From Gammaproteobacteria bacterium (lineage in GTDB: Bacteria > Pseudomonadota > Gammaproteobacteria > SZUA-229), in contig JAJRTD010000244.1 of the NCBI GenBank assembly GCA_024278435.1, forward strand, positions 1-5,392: a stretch of 5,392 nt of DNA, in the 5' to 3' direction. A model generated the notes under the pieces. The model made no database searches. It had not been told where the DNA came from and saw only the letters and a program-made list of their open reading frames with translations. The first letter of the stretch is position 1, and each line of letters begins with the position of its first letter. Positions 1 through 5,276 of this stretch are shown piece by piece. A program made the translations under genes and the position numbers.

Positions 1-86
1 AATTTAAGACCAGTAATTTTGTTTTGCCAGCATATCAGGACGGAACGCCGTTTATTGCTGATAAATGGCAGATATATGACCCGTAA
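1..86 (+). CDS. Probable C-terminal fragment of an unidentified protein
   Basis: An open frame enters from the left edge (first full codon at base 3) and ends at a TAA at 84-86, giving 27 visible residues. The peptide has a protein-like mix of aromatic, acidic and hydrophobic residues and ends in KWQIYDP, which reads better than the alternative frame 1 (Arg/His-rich, stop at 127-129). No family can be named from so short a tail. It would be transcribed in the same direction as ppa, with 183 bp between them, so it is probably a separate unit. It could be a chance open frame; the sequence upstream of the window would settle this. Confidence 0.4.
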   Translation, partial: FKTSNFVLPAYQDGTPFIADKWQIYDP

Positions 87-269
87 GCACCTGAATGGAC
101 GTCATTTTCGTATCGGAACACCACATTGATTGATATTAACCGATGTCTTCTCAGGCCGGTTTATTCATAATAACAGTATCAGCTTAGACCAAAATAACCA
201 TTTTAAGCGGTACAATACGGTTAAAATAAGATAAAATCTATATTAGATAAAACTTATAAAGAGTAATTT
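87..269. other. AT-rich intergenic region upstream of ppa
   Basis: No convincing gene is seen in this 183-bp gap. The right half (about 165-269) is strongly AT-rich and probably holds the ppa promoter. Several -10-like hexamers occur (TACAAT at 211-216, and TAAAAT twice further on), but none has a good -35 at 16-18 bp. A 5-bp stem (AACCG 138-142 with CGGTT 157-161, 14-nt loop) followed by TTTATT is too weak to call as a terminator for the upstream gene. A weak ribosome binding site, AAAGAG at 258-263, precedes the ppa ATG by six bases. Confidence 0.5.
211..222 (+). promoter_or_regulatory. Candidate -10 box for ppa (TACAATACGGTT)
   Basis: TACAAT matches the sigma70 -10 consensus at five of six positions and would start transcription near 223, leaving a leader of roughly 47 nt before the ppa ATG. 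No good -35 lies at normal spacing; TAGACC at 185-190 is 20 bp away. The 12-mer recurs with one mismatch at 5244-5255 just upstream of thiG, which is the main reason for listing it. AT-rich DNA yields such hits by chance. Confidence 0.22.
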
Positions 270-818
270 ATGAACCTGGACAGAGTCAGCTCGGGCAACA
301 ACCTGCCTGAAGAAATTAATGTCATTATTGAAATACCGGCACACAGCGATCCGGTTAAATATGAAGTCGACAAGGAAACCGGCGCCATGTTTGTCGACCG
401 CTTTATGAGCACAGCCATGCACTACCCGTGCAATTACGGTTATGTGCCACATACCCTGTCCAAGGACGGCGATCCGGTTGATGTACTGGTCACCACCCCG
501 GTGCCGCTGATCGCCGGCTCGGTTATTCAATGCCGCCCGGTGGGTGTATTAAAAATGACCGACGAATCCGGTGATGATGCCAAGATCCTGGCAGTGCCCA
601 TCGACAAGCTGTGCAAATCCTATCGCGGCGCCAAAACCATGGACGATATGCCCCCGATGCTGCTTGAGCAGATCGCGCATTTCTTCGAGCATTATAAAGA
701 CCTGGATGAAGGCAAGTGGGTTCGCGTTGAAGGCTGGGGTGACATTAACGCGGCCAAGGAAGAAATCATGTCCAGTGTGGCCATGTATAAAGAAGCGCCG
801 GTTAAACCGAACTTCTAG
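270..818 (+). CDS. ppa: Inorganic pyrophosphatase, family I
   Basis: This cytoplasmic Mg-dependent enzyme hydrolyses pyrophosphate to two phosphates, pulling biosynthetic reactions such as DNA, RNA and aminoacyl-tRNA synthesis forward. The 182-residue product is close to the usual bacterial length (about 175). The family signature DGDPVDVL lies at 66-73. By comparison with the E. coli enzyme the active-site set appears complete at an offset of +1: Glu21, Lys30, Glu32, Arg44, Asp66, Asp68, Asp71, Asp98, Asp103, Lys105, Tyr142 and Lys143. The ATG at 270 follows AAAGAG at six bases and gives the normal N-terminus. The gene faces the minus-strand tRNA-Thr/thiO block convergently, with 44 bp between its stop and the tRNA. 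It is probably a single-gene transcript. Nothing looks truncated or foreign. Confidence 0.97.
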   Translation: MNLDRVSSGNNLPEEINVIIEIPAHSDPVKYEVDKETGAMFVDRFMSTAMHYPCNYGYVPHTLSKDGDPVDVLVTTPVPLIAGSVIQCRPVGVLKMTDESGDDAKILAVPIDKLCKSYRGAKTMDDMPPMLLEQIAHFFEHYKDLDEGKWVRVEGWGDINAAKEEIMSSVAMYKEAPVKPNF

Positions 819-834
819 CCAGCTCTTCGCAGCA

Positions 835-850
835 GCGGTATTAATACCGC
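835..850. repeat. Perfect 16-bp palindrome between convergent ppa and tRNA-Thr
   Basis: GCGGTATTAATACCGC reads the same on both strands and can form a 6-bp stem (GCGGTA/TACCGC) with a TTAA loop. It starts 16 bp after the ppa stop and ends 12 bp before the tRNA CCA end. No T-run follows on either strand, so it is not a canonical intrinsic terminator. It may act as a 3'-end stabiliser or a weak two-way transcription block, or be a protein-binding dyad. The same arms recur in swapped order at 5198-5212. Confidence 0.5.
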
Positions 851-862
851 AAGCTTGAGGAT

Positions 863-938
863 TGGTGCCGGAACGCGGAATCGAACCGCGGGCCTCATCA
901 TTACGAGTGATGCGCTCTACCAACTGAGCTATTCCGGC
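863..938 (-). tRNA. tRNA-Thr (anticodon CGT), CCA encoded
   Basis: The minus strand folds into a full 76-nt cloverleaf. It has a 7-bp acceptor stem (GCCGGAA/TTCCGGC), a 4-bp D stem (GCTC/GAGC) with loop AGTTGGTA, and a 5-bp anticodon stem (CATCA/TGATG) with loop CTCGTAA. The variable loop has five bases, and a 5-bp T stem (CGCGG/CCGCG) carries loop TTCGATT. Discriminator A is followed by an encoded CCA at 865-863. The anticodon CGT (905-903) reads the ACG threonine codon. G1-C72, C2-G71, G35 and U36 agree with known threonine identity elements. It lies only 21 bp after the thiO stop in the same direction, so it may be processed from the thiO transcript or use a promoter inside the end of thiO. 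The E. coli counterpart thrW is a known integration site, but no attachment repeat or integrase is seen here. Confidence 0.97.
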
Positions 939-959
939 GTATTAGGGTACAGAACGAAG

Positions 960-994
960 CTAATGCTGCGCCTGCATGGTATAGGGCGCAGCAT
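960..994 (-). other. Stem-loop at the 3' end of thiO, abutting the stop codon
   Basis: On the minus strand ATGCTGCGCC (994-985) pairs perfectly with GGCGCAGCAT (972-963), a 10-bp GC-rich stem around a 12-nt loop. It is immediately followed by the thiO TAG stop (962-960). The downstream sequence (TTCGTTCTG) is only weakly T-rich, so this is at best a poor intrinsic terminator. Its position between thiO and tRNA-Thr suggests a role in separating or stabilising the mRNA 3' end. Both arms are coding, so the pairing could also be accidental. Confidence 0.55.
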
Positions 995-2045
995 CACACC
1001 ATGGCGTCCTGCCCAGAACCAGATCCACCATCAGTTCAACCGAGGCCGCTCCCAGTACAATGCCATTTCTGAAATGACCGGCATGGATATACAAACCTTC
1101 GACTTCATCATGCGGGCAGATATAGGGAATACCTTTTTCGGTTCCCGGTCGCAGGCCCGCCCACTGGCGCTCAACAGGCAGATCTTCCAGTAAAGGGATC
1201 AGTTCTACTGCGGCCTGGTGCAATTCTTCATGCGCCCGGGTCGAGATCGCCTTGTCGAAGCCAATGTCCTCCAGGGTACTGCCGGCCAGTATGCGCCCGT
1301 CTTTACGCGGAATAACATAATGGCCTTCACTTAAAACAATGCGTTTCAGCAGGCCCGGCTCACCCTTATACATAATCATCTGGCCTTTGACCGGGTTAAC
1401 CTTAACCGACTGGCCGGTGACTGCAAACTGTGCACTCCAGGCACCGCTGGCAATAATAACCCGCTCGGCCAGGATAGTTTCATCACCGCTACGCACGCCC
1501 TGTATCCGGTTATTTTTGACAATTATCTCGTCAACTGCAAGCTGTTCTTTATAAGGAATGGCAAGATGCTGAAACGAGGCTTTCAGCGCCTTGACGAACT
1601 TCGGGTTTCTCACCTGCATAACGTCCGGCATCCACAGGCCTCTATCCACGGCGCGGCCGGCCGCCGGTTCAATTTCACGAATTTGTGCAGCATCGTCAAC
1701 AAAGCGCGATTCTATCGACCATTTTTTTGCCCAGCCGGTTATCTGCGGGAGATTATCACTGACCGTGAACAGGCCGCTGTGTAACAGTTCACTGTCCACG
1801 CCGCTTTCATCAAACAGGGTTTTGACCAGCTGCGGGTAGATTTTCTTGCTGCGCTCGGCAAGCACGTTGACGCTGTCGGCATAACGCCAGGGATATAACG
1901 GGGAAATAATTCCACCACCGGCCCAGGAGGATTCACCACCCAGCGGGCCTTTTTCCAGTAGCAGAACGTCAACCCCCTGCAGGAACAGCTGGCGCGCGGT
2001 TAACAAACCAATCACCCCGCCACCGACAATAATGCAATCAGGCAT
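960..2045 (-). CDS. thiO: Glycine oxidase ThiO (FAD-dependent)
   Basis: ThiO oxidises glycine with O2 to the imine (dehydroglycine) and H2O2. The imine is the glycine-derived input to ThiG in thiazole synthesis and replaces the O2-independent ThiH route. The product (361 aa from the ATG at 2045) opens with a Rossmann FAD motif, G8-x-G10-x-x-G13, with Glu31 closing the second strand. It continues with GGESSWAGGGIISPL (36-50), typical of this DAO-type family. Tyr243, Arg299 (in GLRPGTEKG) and Arg326 (in HFRNGI) line up at a constant offset of three with Tyr246, Arg302 and Arg329 of the Bacillus subtilis enzyme. The ending LGRTPWCDAAPY is also family-like. An upstream in-frame ATG at 2069 would add eight basic residues and overlap the mscS gene, but has no ribosome site. 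The 2045 start lies 7 bp beyond the mscS stop, so the two genes are almost certainly co-transcribed. Confidence 0.93.
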   Translation of the reverse strand: MPDCIIVGGGVIGLLTARQLFLQGVDVLLLEKGPLGGESSWAGGGIISPLYPWRYADSVNVLAERSKKIYPQLVKTLFDESGVDSELLHSGLFTVSDNLPQITGWAKKWSIESRFVDDAAQIREIEPAAGRAVDRGLWMPDVMQVRNPKFVKALKASFQHLAIPYKEQLAVDEIIVKNNRIQGVRSGDETILAERVIIASGAWSAQFAVTGQSVKVNPVKGQMIMYKGEPGLLKRIVLSEGHYVIPRKDGRILAGSTLEDIGFDKAISTRAHEELHQAAVELIPLLEDLPVERQWAGLRPGTEKGIPYICPHDEVEGLYIHAGHFRNGIVLGAASVELMVDLVLGRTPWCDAAPYTMQAQH

Positions 2046-2052
2046 AAACCGT

Positions 2053-3708
2053 TTAACCTTCGCTTGCATTCATGTCATCAGGCAATTCTTTGATATAGGA
2101 GGTACGCGCCGGAATGATCAGTTTCACCCCTGCCGACTCGATGATATCGCGAACCAGCAGGTTGACCTGTTCGCGGTATTCCAGGTACTCGGTGAACTGC
2201 CGGGTTTTAATATAAACAAACAACTCCAGCTCCTGTGCATACTCACCGAACTCAAGGAAACGTACGCGGGAGTCTTCCTCATCAATAAAGTCCTGTTCAT
2301 CGATCATCCGGCGAATGTCTTCCAGCACCCGGCGTATCCGGTCGGGACTGACTTCATAATCCAGACGCAGACGGGTGCGGTACAGAATCTTGTCACGCTG
2401 GGTAAAGTTTTCTATCTCGGCCGAGGCAAACAGTGCATTGGGCACATGCACGATGGTACGTGCCAGGGTGCGCAGCTGCGTTGAGCGTAGGCCGATTTCC
2501 TCTACCGTGCCCTGGTATTTACCAAACTGGCAAAAGTCACCAACCCTCACCGGTTGTGAGGCATAAATCATAATTGAGCCAATCAGGTTCTCCAGTGACT
2601 TCTGCGCCGCCAGTGCAACCGCAATACCACCGACACCGAGACCGGCAATAATGGTCGTCACCTCATAACCGAGATTATCCAGCCAGGAAATAACCGCAAT
2701 CAGCGCGATAATGATCTTGATGCCGGTGGATGCCGGCTTCAGCAAAACAACTGCATCCTTTTGCCCGTTTTTCCTCATATGGTCTGCAAGGCGGTAAATA
2801 ACCACGTCGACCACACCAAGGGAAACCCAGTAAATCGCGATAATCAGCAGGGTTCTTGCTTCGAAAATCGCGCGCGCCGCGATGGACGGCGAAATAAGAT
2901 CAAAGGTCAGGCGGACGAAGATCACCAGAATCAGAAAACGCAGCGGGCCGACAATGAATTTTTGCAGGCGCTGCTTATTGAAGCGCTGGTTCTTCTGTAA
3001 AACTTTGACAGCGAGGGTGGTCAGTATATAGGCTGCTATAAACCCGACCATCACGATCCCGGCCAGCATAATGACCTGCCAGAGCTCAAAGCCGAGAAAC
3101 ACCCGCTGCGGAAACAGCAACGACAGCTTGTCACCGATAAAACCGTAACCGAACTCATGGTCCAGCTCGGGTATCTGCGCCACCGTGGCATTGGAGATCT
3201 TCCAGATAAATTCGCCGTCACCGCGCGGTACGCGCTGCATTAGAATATCAACCGGACCGTTCCGGGTTTTTATTGTTGTTATCCGGTCTCGATAAACCGG
3301 CAGCCCGTCATTTTTATGCCCCCGGGGATGATCACTGATACTGTCAAGGTCAATGACCATGGCACGGCTGCCGATAATCGACAGTTTTCGCGCCAGCTGA
3401 GGACCATCAAGTTCTTTTTCGGCGGTAAACGGCAGGTTTCTTAAATCCAGATAATTTGCCGCCCGCTGGTAATCTTTTTCCTTTATCGCCAGTATCAGCC
3501 CCAGCAGGCTGGAACGTGGTGTTGCACGATTATACTCATCAGTGATGCCGGTTGGCTGCGCCTCACTGAGTTTCTTTAATACCGCTTCCTCCTGACCCTG
3601 TTTTTCTGCCAGCTCCTTTACCGTTGGCGAAACGATATCATCAGCAAATAAAACTACGCTATAACACAGACACAGAGAAACCAGCAGACAGTTAAGTATT
3701 TTTTTCAT
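2053..3708 (-). CDS. MscS-family mechanosensitive ion channel with periplasmic N-terminal domain
   Basis: This is an inner-membrane channel expected to open under membrane tension and release solutes in hypo-osmotic shock. The product is 551 aa. It has a signal peptide (about 1-22, ending LFADD) and a periplasmic domain (about 23-200) containing SSLLGLILAIKEKDYQRA, seen in larger members of the family. Membrane segments follow at about 206-236, 250-272, 283-305 and 325-345. The pore helix (about 349-382) is Gly/Ala-rich (IIAGLGVGGIAVALAAQKS), the MscS hallmark. The cytoplasmic beta and alpha/beta vestibule runs from about 383 to 535 (QPVRVGDFCQF, GTVEEIGLRSTQLRT, VPNALFA). It is larger than E. 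coli MscS (286 aa), so I give no symbol. No Shine-Dalgarno is visible before the ATG, and a terminator U-run ends six bases upstream. The downstream thiO follows at 7 bp. The channel and thiO have no obvious biochemical link. Confidence 0.95.
   Translation of the reverse strand: MKKILNCLLVSLCLCYSVVLFADDIVSPTVKELAEKQGQEEAVLKKLSEAQPTGITDEYNRATPRSSLLGLILAIKEKDYQRAANYLDLRNLPFTAEKELDGPQLARKLSIIGSRAMVIDLDSISDHPRGHKNDGLPVYRDRITTIKTRNGPVDILMQRVPRGDGEFIWKISNATVAQIPELDHEFGYGFIGDKLSLLFPQRVFLGFELWQVIMLAGIVMVGFIAAYILTTLAVKVLQKNQRFNKQRLQKFIVGPLRFLILVIFVRLTFDLISPSIAARAIFEARTLLIIAIYWVSLGVVDVVIYRLADHMRKNGQKDAVVLLKPASTGIKIIIALIAVISWLDNLGYEVTTIIAGLGVGGIAVALAAQKSLENLIGSIMIYASQPVRVGDFCQFGKYQGTVEEIGLRSTQLRTLARTIVHVPNALFASAEIENFTQRDKILYRTRLRLDYEVSPDRIRRVLEDIRRMIDEQDFIDEEDSRVRFLEFGEYAQELELFVYIKTRQFTEYLEYREQVNLLVRDIIESAGVKLIIPARTSYIKELPDDMNASEG
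2057..2061 (-). promoter_or_regulatory. Shine-Dalgarno GAAGG deciding the thiO start
   Basis: GAAGG on the minus strand overlaps the last codons of the mscS-family gene and lies 11 bases before the ATG at 2045. The spacing is slightly long, but no comparable site precedes the alternative ATG at 2069 (upstream GATGACATGA). It therefore favours the shorter protein beginning MPDCIIVGGG. Confidence 0.5.
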
Positions 3709-3714
3709 GGTATT

Positions 3715-3740
3715 AAAAAAGCAACGTAATAACGTTGCTT
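3715..3740 (-). terminator. Intrinsic terminator after the coiled-coil protein gene
   Basis: On the minus strand AAGCAACGT (3740-3732) and ACGTTGCTT (3727-3719) form a perfect 9-bp stem with a TATT loop. The T-run carries on to 3715, eight Ts in all with two in the stem. It lies 41 bp after the TAA of the gene at 3782-4813 and ends six bases before the ATG of the mscS-family gene. It should therefore end the upstream transcript and keep the channel gene on its own promoter, unless read-through is used. Confidence 0.8.
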
Positions 3741-3741
3741 C

Positions 3742-3770
3742 ATAATACAGAATAAAGTAACCGGGTTAAA
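3742..3770 (-). promoter_or_regulatory. Candidate sigma70 promoter for mscS-thiO
   Basis: On the minus strand TTTAAC (3770-3765) and TATTAT (3747-3742) are separated by exactly 17 bp. The -10 matches consensus at five of six positions, the -35 at only three. Transcription would begin at about 3735-3738, inside the terminator hairpin. It is the only reasonable promoter I found in the 73-bp gap, and a terminator downstream of the upstream gene makes some promoter necessary here. Confidence 0.3.
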
Positions 3771-3781
3771 CCGGAATATTA

Positions 3782-4813
3782 TTACTGGCAGGTGGAACTC
3801 GCCTGAATACTGGCCGGTGCATGATCAATGTATTTCTGGCAATAACAACGGTGCTCACCCTTGTCCCAGTATTTTTTACAGACCTTGAGCATTTTTTGCG
3901 TGATCTCACTGTTAATCAAAGCCTGCTTCTGTTCACTGGCGGCAATAGCGGCTGCCTCTGCCTTCAGCAGTTCTTGCTGTTTCATTTTTGCAGCCAGATC
4001 CTGCTGTTTTTTCTGCTCAGCCAGTTTTCTCTGTTTTTCCTGCTCAGCCAGCACTTTCTGCTCTTTTTCTTTTTCCTGGTTAACCAGTTTGGTAACCCAT
4101 CTTTCTGCATCGATTTTCGCTGTCGCATCATCACAGTCATACTCGACTGATTTTATATTCTTGTATTTTGCCGGCGGGCCGGCCCAGCATTTTCTTTTTG
4201 CCTTGCTTTTGGATTTTGGTTTGACTGCGACCGCTTTTGTTACAACCGGTGCCGGACGTGCATTTAATGCAATATACATGTCACCGAAATCACTGATGTC
4301 ATATTTCAGTTCCAGCGGTGTTCTGAAAGGTTTGAGTAGAATAAGCAGGCGCTTGCCGTTTTTCAGTGCCAGCAATGTATCTTTATTAAGGCGCATCACG
4401 AATAAGCCATTGTTACCATCAACCACACACACATCTTTTTTCACCGTTAAGCCCTGTTGTAAAAACCGGCTGTGACGTTGCTGGTTATTCAGACACCATT
4501 TAAATAACGGGCTCTGTTTACCATCAATCTGTATGTCCTTGATTTCCAGCTGGCTGTATTTTTTGGGCTTTTCGGCATTGGCGTCACTGCTGATCAACAG
4601 CTTGAGCTGCTTATTGTCAAACTGCAGGTGGTAATAAACACCCTTTTTATCCGCTGAAGATTTTGTTGCCAGCCCGGCCTTTTTATCTATTTTCCAGCTC
4701 ACATCTTTTCCAATATTTAATGAATCATTTTTAGCGAACGGATTAACATCGGCTGCGACATTAAAGCTGAATAACCACAGAACGAATAATGAAGTAAAGA
4801 ATTGCTTAAACAT
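3782..4813 (-). CDS. Exported coiled-coil protein with Cys-rich tail, function unknown
   Basis: I do not recognise this 343-aa protein. A signal peptide is clear (MFKQFF, hydrophobic core to about residue 18, likely cleavage near 20-21 after NVAA), so it should act in the periplasm or be secreted. Residues about 30-185 look like a beta-rich globular domain. A Lys-rich linker (about 193-208) is followed by CWAGPP (209-214). A long Lys/Gln/Glu/Ala-rich helix, probably a coiled coil, covers about 231-310. The tail (312-342) contains CKKYWDKGEHRCYCQKY and a last Cys at 342. All eight cysteines (107, 129, 209, 227, 312, 323, 325, 342) lie after the signal peptide, and the even number suits disulfide bonding. 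The stretch 149-183 (LKNGKRLLILL to YIAL) faintly recalls IalB-type proteins; this is a guess. A weak GGGAAAA site precedes the ATG. A terminator follows it, so it is probably monocistronic. Confidence 0.85.
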   Translation of the reverse strand: MFKQFFTSLFVLWLFSFNVAADVNPFAKNDSLNIGKDVSWKIDKKAGLATKSSADKKGVYYHLQFDNKQLKLLISSDANAEKPKKYSQLEIKDIQIDGKQSPLFKWCLNNQQRHSRFLQQGLTVKKDVCVVDGNNGLFVMRLNKDTLLALKNGKRLLILLKPFRTPLELKYDISDFGDMYIALNARPAPVVTKAVAVKPKSKSKAKRKCWAGPPAKYKNIKSVEYDCDDATAKIDAERWVTKLVNQEKEKEQKVLAEQEKQRKLAEQKKQQDLAAKMKQQELLKAEAAAIAASEQKQALINSEITQKMLKVCKKYWDKGEHRCYCQKYIDHAPASIQASSTCQ

Positions 4814-4979
4814 AATTTTCCCAAAAAACCTGCGCGTTTATTGAGCAGACCTGTATTAAAATGAACTAAGATAACGAATTAAAATTATTATTATGTATAA
4901 ATCTATAGCACAATTTCTGTAATTTTCAGCCTCGAGAGGCGAATGCACAAAAATTCCACCCATTAGCAGGAAGGTTTTT
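4814..4979. other. Divergent intergenic region between the coiled-coil gene and thiS
   Basis: This 166-bp AT-rich gap must hold promoters for both directions. On the plus strand TATAAA (4896-4901) is the best -10 for thiS but lacks a -35. On the minus strand TTACAG-17-TATACA (read from about 4922 downward) is a weak candidate for the coiled-coil gene. A small stem, GCCTC/GAGGC around 4929-4940, lies in the thiS leader. I looked for conserved TPP-riboswitch elements (CTGAGA and ACCTGA type motifs) ahead of thiS and did not find them. Confidence 0.45.
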
Positions 4980-5189
4980 ATGACTAGCATTGTTTTAAAT
5001 GGAAAAAACACGCAAATTGACGATGGCAGCACCATAGAAAAACTGCTGCAAAGCCTGGATCTTGGCAACAAACGACTGGCCGTTGAAATCAACCAGCAGA
5101 TTGTCCCGCGAACCGAGTTTGCCAGCTATCAACTGCAGGATCAGGACCGGGTTGAAATCGTCCAGGCCATCGGCGGTGGCAGCGCCTGA
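4980..5189 (+). CDS. thiS: Sulfur carrier protein ThiS with a two-residue C-terminal extension
   Basis: ThiS is a small ubiquitin-fold cytoplasmic protein. Its C-terminal glycine is adenylated by ThiF and converted to a thiocarboxylate, which donates sulfur to ThiG for the thiazole ring. The 69-aa product matches the family: short N-terminal strand (IVLNGK), GSTIEKLLQSLDL helix, VEINQQIVPR, DRVEIVQAIGGG at the end. The start is secure: AGGAAGG at 4968-4974 sits five bases before the ATG. The oddity is that the reading frame does not stop after the glycines (65-67) but adds Ser68-Ala69 before tandem stops TGA TAA. Known ThiS proteins such as E. coli's end on Gly-Gly, so this one would need trimming or is a variant. 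thiG follows after 87 bp. Confidence 0.93.
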   Translation: MTSIVLNGKNTQIDDGSTIEKLLQSLDLGNKRLAVEINQQIVPRTEFASYQLQDQDRVEIVQAIGGGSA

Positions 5190-5197
5190 TAAAAATT

Positions 5198-5212
5198 TAC
5201 CGCAAAGCGGTA
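5198..5212 (+). repeat. Short inverted repeat between thiS and thiG
   Basis: TACCGC (5198-5203) and GCGGTA (5207-5212) form a perfect 6-bp stem with an AAA loop, starting nine bases after the thiS stop. No T-run follows on the plus strand, so it is more likely an mRNA-stabilising or processing element than a terminator. On the minus strand it is followed by AAATTTTTA, but no minus-strand gene lies there to terminate. Confidence 0.4.
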
Positions 5213-5243
5213 TCATGCCTGCCTCAGCCAGCAAAAAATCGAG

Positions 5244-5255
5244 TAAAATACGGTT
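5244..5255 (+). promoter_or_regulatory. Candidate -10 box for thiG (TAAAATACGGTT)
   Basis: TAAAAT matches the -10 consensus at five of six positions and would give a start near 5256 and a leader of about 20 nt before thiG. There is no acceptable -35 at 16-18 bp. The 12-mer differs by one base from the box at 211-222 upstream of ppa. It could let thiG be expressed apart from thiS. Confidence 0.2.
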
Positions 5256-5276
5256 TTTCCCTACTACTGAATCAAT

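Noticed and set aside
112..161. Alternative short stems around AACCG (pairing with ATCGG at 112-116 or CGGTT at 157-161), like a switch or terminator
   Set aside because: Each stem is only five base pairs with a loop of 14 or more bases, which is common by chance in AT-rich DNA.
549..923. Minus-strand 124-codon open frame opposite ppa
   Set aside because: It overlaps the strongly conserved ppa reading frame and runs through the tRNA-Thr gene.
863..938. tRNA-Thr as an integration site for a mobile element
   Set aside because: The related thrW gene is a known target, but no integrase, partial tRNA copy or attachment repeat is visible, and both flanks are housekeeping genes.
2046..2069. Longer thiO start at 2069
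   Set aside because: It adds eight basic residues ahead of the FAD-binding strand, overlaps the mscS stop and lacks a ribosome site; the ATG at 2045 fits the family N-terminus.
2032..2484. Plus-strand 150-codon open frame across the mscS/thiO junction
   Set aside because: It lies entirely opposite well-supported conserved genes, and its peptide resembles no family I know.
3861..4475. Plus-strand 204-codon open frame opposite the coiled-coil gene
   Set aside because: It is the antisense of the Lys/Gln/Glu-rich helix, giving a Ser/Cys/Phe-rich product with no ribosome site or recognisable domain. The minus-strand frame has a signal peptide and sensible architecture.
4814..4979. TPP riboswitch ahead of thiS
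   Set aside because: The conserved motifs of the thi-box were not found by eye; only a small 4-5 bp stem is present.
4995..5234. Minus-strand open frame opposite thiS
   Set aside because: thiS has a strong ribosome site and clear family identity; this is its antisense shadow.
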